A stretch of DNA of 64,000 bases from Citrifermentans bemidjiense Bem (GTDB lineage: Bacteria > Desulfobacterota > Desulfuromonadia > Geobacterales > Geobacteraceae). The stretch lies in the NCBI RefSeq assembly GCF_000020725.1, contig NC_011146.1, positions 744,001 through 808,000 on the forward strand, read 5' to 3'. Below, in pieces: positions 58,744 to 64,000 of this stretch (its first letter is position 1; each line of letters starts with the position of its first letter). The notes under the pieces are model-generated. The model saw only the letters and a program-made list of their open reading frames with translations, ran no database searches and was not told the origin of the DNA. A program made the position numbers and the translations under genes.

Positions 58744-59736
58744 CTAGCCGCGCTGGTGACAGGAGTCGCAGTTGCCGGTGACCGAGAAGGCGCTCTTGCC
58801 GTCATGGCAGGCACCGCATGACTTGGCCTTATTCATCTCCGCCATCGATACCGGCTTCCCTCCCCTTTTGGTGGGGAAGGTCCTGGTATGGCACTCGCCG
58901 CACTTGTACATCCCCAGGTGCGTGGCATGGCTGAACTTGACGTCCCCAACCCGGGAGACCCGGAATTTCACCTCCTGCACCGGGTGGCACTTCTCGCACT
59001 GAGCAACAGCGAACGCTTCCTTGGCATTGTGGCACGCACCGCATGATTTCCCCTTTTCCATGGCCGCCATGGTGACCGACTTGCTCGATCCGATAGGGTA
59101 GAGTTTGGTGTGGCAGGCGCTGCAGCTGTACATCTCGACGTGCTTTGAGTGGCTGAAGACGGTCGGTCCGGTTTCCTTCACCTTGAACACCACCTGCTTG
59201 GGAGTGGGGTGGCACCCGTCGCACTTGGCGAGGGCGAAGGCCTTGCCGCCGTTATGGCAGGCGCCGCACGATTTCCCTTTCTCCATCTCGGCCATCGAGA
59301 CCGTCTTGTTGGGACCCGTCTTGTACAGGGCGTTGTGGCAGGCGCTGCACTGCATGCTCTTCAGGTGCTTGACGTGGCTGAAGAGCACAGGCCCTGTCTC
59401 CTTGACCTGGAAGGTGACGTTCTTCACCTTGTGGCAGCCGGTGCACTTGGCTACGCTGAAGGCCCGCCGGCCGTTATGGCACTTGCCGCACGATTTCCCC
59501 TTCTCCATATCCGCCATGGTGTACTTGGTCTTGGCCGTGCGCGGATTTTCATGGCAGCTCTTGCAGCTTACGTTAGGACTCTTGGCGGTTTTCTTTTTCA
59601 GGTGCTGTTGATGGCTGAAGACCACCTTCCCCCCGCCATCGGTGTTGTAGGTGACGTCCTTGATATCAAGGGCGTACGCTCCGGATGACCCGACTGCGAG
59701 CGCGACCATGACGATGAATGCCGATCTGAATCCCAT
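58744..59736 (-). CDS. Periplasmic dodecaheme cytochrome of four c7-type domains
   Basis: A 330-residue protein with a signal peptide (residues 1-22, YALD) and twelve CxxCH sites in four repeats of about 75 residues. Each repeat has a VxFSHxxH stretch, one CxxCH, a MAxMxKGKSCGACHNG segment and a terminal CxxCH. This is the polymeric cytochrome c7 architecture of GSU1996 and GSU0592 of G. sulfurreducens, thought to act as a periplasmic electron wire or capacitor. AAGGAGG precedes the ATG. It has its own sigma-54 promoter and activator sites. Confidence 0.92.
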   Translation of the reverse strand: MGFRSAFIVMVALAVGSSGAYALDIKDVTYNTDGGGKVVFSHQQHLKKKTAKSPNVSCKSCHENPRTAKTKYTMADMEKGKSCGKCHNGRRAFSVAKCTGCHKVKNVTFQVKETGPVLFSHVKHLKSMQCSACHNALYKTGPNKTVSMAEMEKGKSCGACHNGGKAFALAKCDGCHPTPKQVVFKVKETGPTVFSHSKHVEMYSCSACHTKLYPIGSSKSVTMAAMEKGKSCGACHNAKEAFAVAQCEKCHPVQEVKFRVSRVGDVKFSHATHLGMYKCGECHTRTFPTKRGGKPVSMAEMNKAKSCGACHDGKSAFSVTGNCDSCHQRG

Positions 59737-59816
59737 GGTTATCCTCCTTGTATGCTTTTATGAGCCACGCGTCCCTCTGCTCTGGTAGCCGAAAAACATT
59801 TTCACGTCGATCTCTT

Positions 59817-59833
59817 TAGCATCAGTCGTGCCT
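59817..59833 (-). promoter_or_regulatory. Sigma-54 promoter of the dodecaheme cytochrome gene
   Basis: On the minus strand AGGCACG-ACTG-ATGCTA, with GG/GC spacing conserved, 81 bp upstream of the start codon. Near-identical to the cluster 1 promoter. Confidence 0.82.
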
Positions 59834-59929
59834 AATCTGATTCAAGCACCCCCTTTATGTGCAACTGCCCGTTTTCGCAGGCATTCCCTTTCCGGCGCCT
59901 AAGAAGGGTCTTGCGGCTGGAGGCAAAAA

Positions 59930-60049
59930 TGTATAGCGCCGCTATACAGCGGGGCTTTTGGCCCAGCTGCAGTCGGTTGGGAAAACGCATAAGTTCTCTA
60001 TTGGTAGGCGCTTAGGGGTTCGCCGCGAGATGTATAGAAAAGATATACG
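59930..60049. promoter_or_regulatory. Pair of activator-binding sites (TGTATA-N7-TATACA), second locus
   Basis: A perfect 19-bp dyad TGTATAGCGCCGCTATACA at 59930-59948 and TGTATA-N7-TATACG at 60031-60049, 101 bp apart. The first is 97 bp from the sigma-54 promoter. This is the same layout as 48903-49023. Confidence 0.78.
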
Positions 60050-60120
60050 TGTGCCAAAAGCAGAAAATCGGGCAGGTAAAGAGGCCCGTTCGCAGTTGCG
60101 GCGGGCCATTTATTTCCGGG

Positions 60121-60267
60121 TCACCCCTGGCCGGTCACCACCAGCACTATGTGCACCAGGATGATCTTTCCTATGGTGGCGAAGGGAAAGACGCAGGCGT
60201 ACCCCTGGTCGGCCAGGTCGTTGCCGGTCTGCTCCTTGATGTAGCCAAGCCCCGGCGTCGAGGTGTG
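60121..60267 (-). pseudogene. C-terminal remnant of a YidE/YbjL-duplication-type transporter
   Basis: A 48-codon open stretch reading TSTPGLGYIKEQTG..., NDLADQGYACVFPFATIGKI and a final hydrophobic helix to a TGA. It looks like the end of an aspartate-alanine exchanger-type membrane transporter (TPGLGY and the GYxxVFPxAxI pattern). Upstream there is an immediate stop codon and no further coding sequence, so the gene is truncated. The surrounding 60050-60414 shows nothing else. Confidence 0.55.
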
Positions 60268-60414
60268 CTAATGATTGCTTGGCAAGCCGTGCTCTACGCT
60301 AAGCGGAGGTGGCGGGGCGGGTCTTGATCCCGGGCTGCAGAGCCGCTGTGGGAGGGGATGTCGCGAAGGAGCGTGATGGCCGGGGAGGTGCGGAGAGGCC
60401 GCGATTTCTAATGA

Positions 60415-60443
60415 ACTAAAAAAGCCTGCGCAGGGCAGGCTTT
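60415..60443 (-). terminator. Terminator of the mltG/receiver transcript
   Basis: AAAGCCTGC-N5-GCAGGCTTT, followed on the minus strand by six T residues, downstream of the gene ending at 60484. Confidence 0.85.
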
Positions 60444-60483
60444 CCAATGAGAGGGAATTTGTTCGTGGCGGGGCGCGGCGCGG

Positions 60484-62403
60484 CTAACCGAAGATCCTCT
60501 TGAAGAGTCCCTTCTTCTCGGCTTCGTGCCTTTCCCGGATCAGCCGCATCCCCCCCAGGGCATGCCGCTCTTGCGGGTTCAGCCTGAGCGCCTTCTGGAA
60601 TTCACCCTCGGCGAGCCCGTCTCTTCCCTCGTCCAGCAGCATGCACCCCCGGAAGGCGAAAGCCTCGGCGCTGCGCCCCATCTGCAGGCTCTTGGAGAGG
60701 AGCATGCGGCACTTTTCCAGCGCGACCTGAGACCCGTGGTTGGCGGGGTTCTTGTAGATGGACCAGGCCAGATAGGCGCTGGTCTGCGAGTCCTCCGCGT
60801 CGAGGGTGTAGGCATCCTGCAGGGCGCGCTCGGCGTTTTTGTAGTCCTCCATCTCCAGGAAGACCTTGCCGGACTGGAACTGTATGCGCGCCTGGAGTGC
60901 GTCTTCCTGGCGCCCTCCGAGGCCGATCACGTTGGCGTTCAGCATCTCGTCGTAGCGCTCCTTGGCGATGACGCTGGAGAGGGTGTTGTAGGCGTTGGCG
61001 TAGTGGGATAGGACGTCCTGCGCGCGGGAGAGGGTGTCGCCGGAAAGCTGCATGAACTTTTCCGGGGAGTACTGGCGCGTCTTGGAGAAATAGGATTCCT
61101 TGAGGCTCGCGAAGCTGAAATTAGCCTGGGAGAGCCCGAAGATCTCGTAGTAGTTCTTGTTCTGGATGGCGGCGTAGTCGCGCTGGACCTCCTGCTCGAA
61201 GTCGATCTCGCTTGCCGAAAGCGGCGCGGCCATGCCGGTCTCGCCCACCGCCAGGTCGATGGAGTCCGAGACCTCGTCCACCAGGTCTTCGAAGCTCATC
61301 CCCTGGACCTCCACCTCGACCACCTCTTCGATCGGGCGGTTGAAGAGCATCTTCTGGGGGAAACCCGCATCCCGGTCCTCGGCCGGTTCCAGGGCGAGGT
61401 TCACCATGCCCATCCGCACCAGGAAATCGAGGAACCACGCCTGCCGCGCGGGGGGGGCTGAGGCGAAGATCTCCCGGACGCTTTTACCCTGCCCCAACTG
61501 CTCCAGTACTCCTATCTCCTCGGGGCCCAGCCCCAGCAGGTTGGCTAGGCGGAAGTACCTCTCCGTTCTCAAGGGGAAGAGCGCTCCGGTACGGTTCAGG
61601 AAGCTGTCGGCCCCGAAACGGTCGGCCCCCTGTTTCGCCGCCTGGTACAGCAGGCGCGGCAACGAAAGGGGCGTGAGCGGGGGCTCGATGGCGCCTACGT
61701 CCGGCAGAAACTGCGGGGGCTGATTCTGCAGCACCGCCTCGACCAGGACCTTGGAGAGGAACAGGCGCGACTGCTCCTGTAGTTCGTCGTAGTTCAAAAG
61801 CCCCGCCTCGCAAAGCGGCATCTTGCCTGGCCGGCTGAGCGGGTACTTCTCCAGGTCGCCGCGCAACAGGCGCCCCTCCGCCAACAGGAACGGGACGAAC
61901 CCGGGCGAGGAGAAAGAGGCGGGTTCCCCGGCGAGAAAAACGACGCGCGTCCCGCCTCCCAACTGAAGTACGCCGCTTTTGCCGTTATGGTAGAGGTCGA
62001 GCAGCATGGCTGATAACTCCCTTGGTCCCGGCGGCGGGGCGAGGGCGGCGCCGACTGCCTCAAGAAAGGCGTCCTTGCCAAACGGCTTCTCCAGATACGC
62101 CTTTACCCCAAGCTTCGCGGCTGCCCGCGCGTATCCCTCGCCGCGGAAAACGCCGGTCATGATGATTGCCGGGAGCTCTTTCAGCTCCGGGTTCCTGCGC
62201 ACCCGCTGCAGCAGTTCCACCCCGTTCATCCCGGCGAGTTTCAGGTCCAGGACCAGCAGGTCGATTTTTTCCTTCCCGAGGAGGGCTAGCGCCGTCTCGG
62301 CGTCGGCCAAAGCTAGCACCTCGTGCCCGAGCGACGCGAGGAAGCTGGTCAGCATCCCCGCCAGGCGGTCGTTGTCCTCGACCAGAAGGATGCGGTGTTT
62401 CAC
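60484..62403 (-). CDS. Receiver-DUF4388-DnaJ-like-TPR protein
   Basis: A 639-residue protein. Residues 1-118 are a receiver with the phospho-acceptor Asp in LLVLDLKLAG and Lys in YLEKPFG. Residues about 130-330 resemble DUF4388/PATAN-type regions (LLDLYHNGKSGVLQLGGG). Residues about 425-490 look like a degenerate J-domain (NYYEIFGLSQANFSFASLKE; the HPD motif is absent). Residues about 510-630 are TPR-like helices. Such proteins occur in deltaproteobacteria and may link two-component signals to protein complexes, but the target is unknown. Its start overlaps the mltG stop by 4 bases. Confidence 0.8.
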   Translation of the reverse strand: MKHRILLVEDNDRLAGMLTSFLASLGHEVLALADAETALALLGKEKIDLLVLDLKLAGMNGVELLQRVRRNPELKELPAIIMTGVFRGEGYARAAAKLGVKAYLEKPFGKDAFLEAVGAALAPPPGPRELSAMLLDLYHNGKSGVLQLGGGTRVVFLAGEPASFSSPGFVPFLLAEGRLLRGDLEKYPLSRPGKMPLCEAGLLNYDELQEQSRLFLSKVLVEAVLQNQPPQFLPDVGAIEPPLTPLSLPRLLYQAAKQGADRFGADSFLNRTGALFPLRTERYFRLANLLGLGPEEIGVLEQLGQGKSVREIFASAPPARQAWFLDFLVRMGMVNLALEPAEDRDAGFPQKMLFNRPIEEVVEVEVQGMSFEDLVDEVSDSIDLAVGETGMAAPLSASEIDFEQEVQRDYAAIQNKNYYEIFGLSQANFSFASLKESYFSKTRQYSPEKFMQLSGDTLSRAQDVLSHYANAYNTLSSVIAKERYDEMLNANVIGLGGRQEDALQARIQFQSGKVFLEMEDYKNAERALQDAYTLDAEDSQTSAYLAWSIYKNPANHGSQVALEKCRMLLSKSLQMGRSAEAFAFRGCMLLDEGRDGLAEGEFQKALRLNPQERHALGGMRLIRERHEAEKKGLFKRIFG

Positions 62404-63401
62404 TTGGTCCCTCTCGGGGGCGCTGGCGGTGCCTTCAGGTACTTGTTCACGGCGTTGTTGTGGGAAGCCAGGTCCCGCGAGAACTGGTGGCTCCCGTCGC
62501 CGCGTCCCACGAAGTAGAGGTAGGGGACGCTGGGCGGGCTCAGCACCGCCTCGATGGCGTCCCTGCCGGGGTTGCCGATGGGGCCCGGAGGGAGTGCCGG
62601 TATCCGGTAGGTGTTGTAGGGGGTCTCTTTCATGATGTCGTCACGGGAGACCTTGCCGGCGAAGGCGCGCACGCCGTAAAGCGCAGTGGGATCGCTTTGC
62701 AGCCGCATCCCGATCTTGAGCCGGTTCTGGAACACCGCGGCGATGAGCGGCTTCTCCGCCGGCTGCACCGCTTCCTTTTCCACCATCGAGGCGAGGGTCA
62801 ACAGTTGGACCTCGGAAAGCCCGCGGGCCTTCAAACGGTTCCTTACCCCGTTTTTCAGGAATTCCTGCTGCCGCTCTATCATCTCGCGCACCACCTCCTG
62901 CTCCGTTCTTCCGGGAAGGATGTTGTAGCTGCCGGGAAAGAGGTATCCCTCCGCGCTGGGCGCCTGAATCCCCAGCTGGGACAGCATCACCTCGTCGCGG
63001 CAGGCCATGAGGAACTTTTCCTTGGTGAAGATGCCGCGCTTGTCCAGCATTTCGGCCACCTGAAAGCTCGAGTACCCTTCGGGGAGCGCGAAGAGCCGCT
63101 GGTACACGTCTCCGGTCAGCATCTTGGAAAGGATCCGGCTCGGCCGCATCCCGTTGTCGAAAAGGTAGACGCCGGCCTTCACCCTGGAGTCCCCACCCAT
63201 GAGGCGGGCGTACAGCGTGAAGAGTCGCGCGCTGGAGACGATGCCGCGGCTCTCCAACTCCTGTGCCACGGCGCGCAGGGGGCGGCCTTTTCCCAGTTCG
63301 ACCATTTCGGTTAGTCTGCCGTCGCCTGCCGGCAATGACAGGAAGAGGGCGAAACGGGCAGCAGGCAGCAGTACGACTATCACAAGCAACGCAATGAACA
63401 A
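62400..63401 (-). CDS. mltG: Endolytic murein transglycosylase
   Basis: About 333 residues. An N-terminal membrane helix (about 2-22) is followed by a LysM-like part (LFALPEGYSSFQVAEML) and the YceG domain: AEGYLFPGSY, LASMVEKEA (catalytic Glu), LQSDPTALYG and YNTYRIPALPPGPIGNPG. MltG cleaves nascent glycan strands and sets their length. The start is uncertain: TTG 63401 has no ribosome site, and the frame stays open upstream with the plausible residues KTRRK before the helix but without an ATG. Confidence 0.9.
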   Translation of the reverse strand: MFIALLVIVVLLPAARFALFLSLPAGDGRLTEMVELGKGRPLRAVAQELESRGIVSSARLFTLYARLMGGDSRVKAGVYLFDNGMRPSRILSKMLTGDVYQRLFALPEGYSSFQVAEMLDKRGIFTKEKFLMACRDEVMLSQLGIQAPSAEGYLFPGSYNILPGRTEQEVVREMIERQQEFLKNGVRNRLKARGLSEVQLLTLASMVEKEAVQPAEKPLIAAVFQNRLKIGMRLQSDPTALYGVRAFAGKVSRDDIMKETPYNTYRIPALPPGPIGNPGRDAIEAVLSPPSVPYLYFVGRGDGSHQFSRDLASHNNAVNKYLKAPPAPPRGTK

Positions 63402-63676
63402 CTTGCGGCGCGTTTTGAGGGCGTTTATAAGGCTGGAAGGTATGATGGCACTTATCCTATGTAAAAACGGGCTATTGCTGATTCAGTGACTAGGTGTAGG
63501 GGAAATCTCAAACTGTGTCAAGGGCAAATCCCTGACCGGAAAGGGATACTACTGGATATTTCCCAAACTTAATAATAATTTTTTTAAAGACAGTCCAAGT
63601 ATTCCAATGTATCATATCTGACCGTCCCGCCCTGCCGGGACCCGACCACAACCATACCGAGGCCACGAGGTGTCCG

Positions 63677-64000
63677 ATGAAGCAGAGATTGATTAACTCC
63701 GACTATTTCCCCTTCCAGATACAGATCTCGGCGGATTGCGGCTCGAAGATTGAGCTGCGCGATCTGCTCGAGGAGCTGGGAGAGGTGCCCGGCATCATAT
63801 ACGCCAGGCGGGTGGCGGCTAAGCTGAACCGCCAGTTGGCCCCGCAGGAAACCCCGGTCCAGCCCGGCCTTTTGCACCTATATTCCATCCTGAGCCGGGT
63901 TTACCGCTACGTGCTCAGCCAGTACTGCTCCAAACAGCAGCCGGGCATACTGGCGGCCTTGTTGGCTCAGGCGGGCTACCCGGAGTTCTCCGGCGACGCC
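63677..64000 (+). CDS. Unidentified protein, N-terminal fragment
   Basis: An open frame of 108 codons from ATG 63677 (GAGG upstream) to the window edge. It begins MKQRLINSDYFPFQIQISADCG and contains helices such as LLHLYSILSRVYRYVLSQYC. No motif is recognised; I do not assign a function. Its upstream region 63402-63676 is AT-rich around 63550-63600 and probably holds divergent promoters. Confidence 0.7.
   Translation, partial: MKQRLINSDYFPFQIQISADCGSKIELRDLLEELGEVPGIIYARRVAAKLNRQLAPQETPVQPGLLHLYSILSRVYRYVLSQYCSKQQPGILAALLAQAGYPEFSGDA

Overview
The window looks like chromosomal DNA of a Geobacteraceae member, most likely a Citrifermentans/Geomonas-type Geobacter. The sequence reasons are GC-rich coding DNA, many multiheme c-type cytochromes, an sfrBA pair (NADPH oxidoreductase / soluble Fe(III) reductase), CbcA/CbcB-like and NrfD-type quinol oxidoreductase clusters, heme-binding sensor proteins, sigma-54 activators, and a gene order (sensor kinase, IclR, coaE, DUF342 gene, sfrB, sfrA) like that I recall for Geobacter sulfurreducens. 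No rRNA, tRNA, phage, transposase or CRISPR array was seen.

Layout. 1-3125 (minus): chemotaxis operon cheR-mcp-cheW-cheY-cheA, with cheA cut by the window edge. 3.5-10.2 kb: a PLP aminotransferase, a long phased A-tract tandem repeat, a VOC/SH3-like pair, a thiolase-like protein without catalytic cysteines, a flavin reductase and an S24-type repressor without its protease dyad. 10.4-20.4 kb: def-fmt-DUF116, envelope enzymes, an HD-GYP response regulator, merA and glyQS. 20.6-28.7 kb: ppdK, a cold-shock gene with a structured leader, a YaaR protein, two paralogous periplasmic binding proteins and a GGDEF/EAL protein. 28.9-32.4 kb (minus): a tiny zinc-ribbon gene with an in-frame UGA followed by a SECIS-like hairpin, then FAH, radical SAM and thiE/G/S genes. 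32.6-42.7 kb: diheme sensor kinase, IclR regulator, coaE, a frameshifted DUF342/FapA-like gene and sfrBA.

43.0-59.7 kb is the respiratory heart. Cluster 1 (minus, 48731 to 43046) encodes small membrane proteins, a receiver-like protein lacking the phospho-acceptor Asp, a pentaheme cytochrome, a Tat-exported 4Fe-4S protein, an NrfD-type quinol subunit, a stand-alone diheme sensor and a ~180-aa membrane protein. Cluster 2 (plus, 55273-58671) encodes a small membrane protein, the same Asp-less receiver fused to such a small membrane segment, a heptaheme cytochrome (CbcA-like), cytochrome b (CbcB-like) and a paralogous ~180-aa membrane protein. A dodecaheme c7-type cytochrome converges on it. Two sigma-54 activators and a hybrid histidine kinase lie between the clusters. 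Sigma-54 promoters precede all three transcription units. Two of them share a pair of 19-bp TGTATA-N7-TATACA sites at nearly identical spacing.

59.7-64.0 kb holds the regulatory region, a transporter remnant, a REC-DUF4388-DnaJ-like-TPR protein, mltG and the start of an unidentified gene. Palindromic GC-rich repeats of at least three types are scattered between genes and in one case form the C-terminus of a coding sequence. All functional names rest on recognition of motifs by eye, with no database search.
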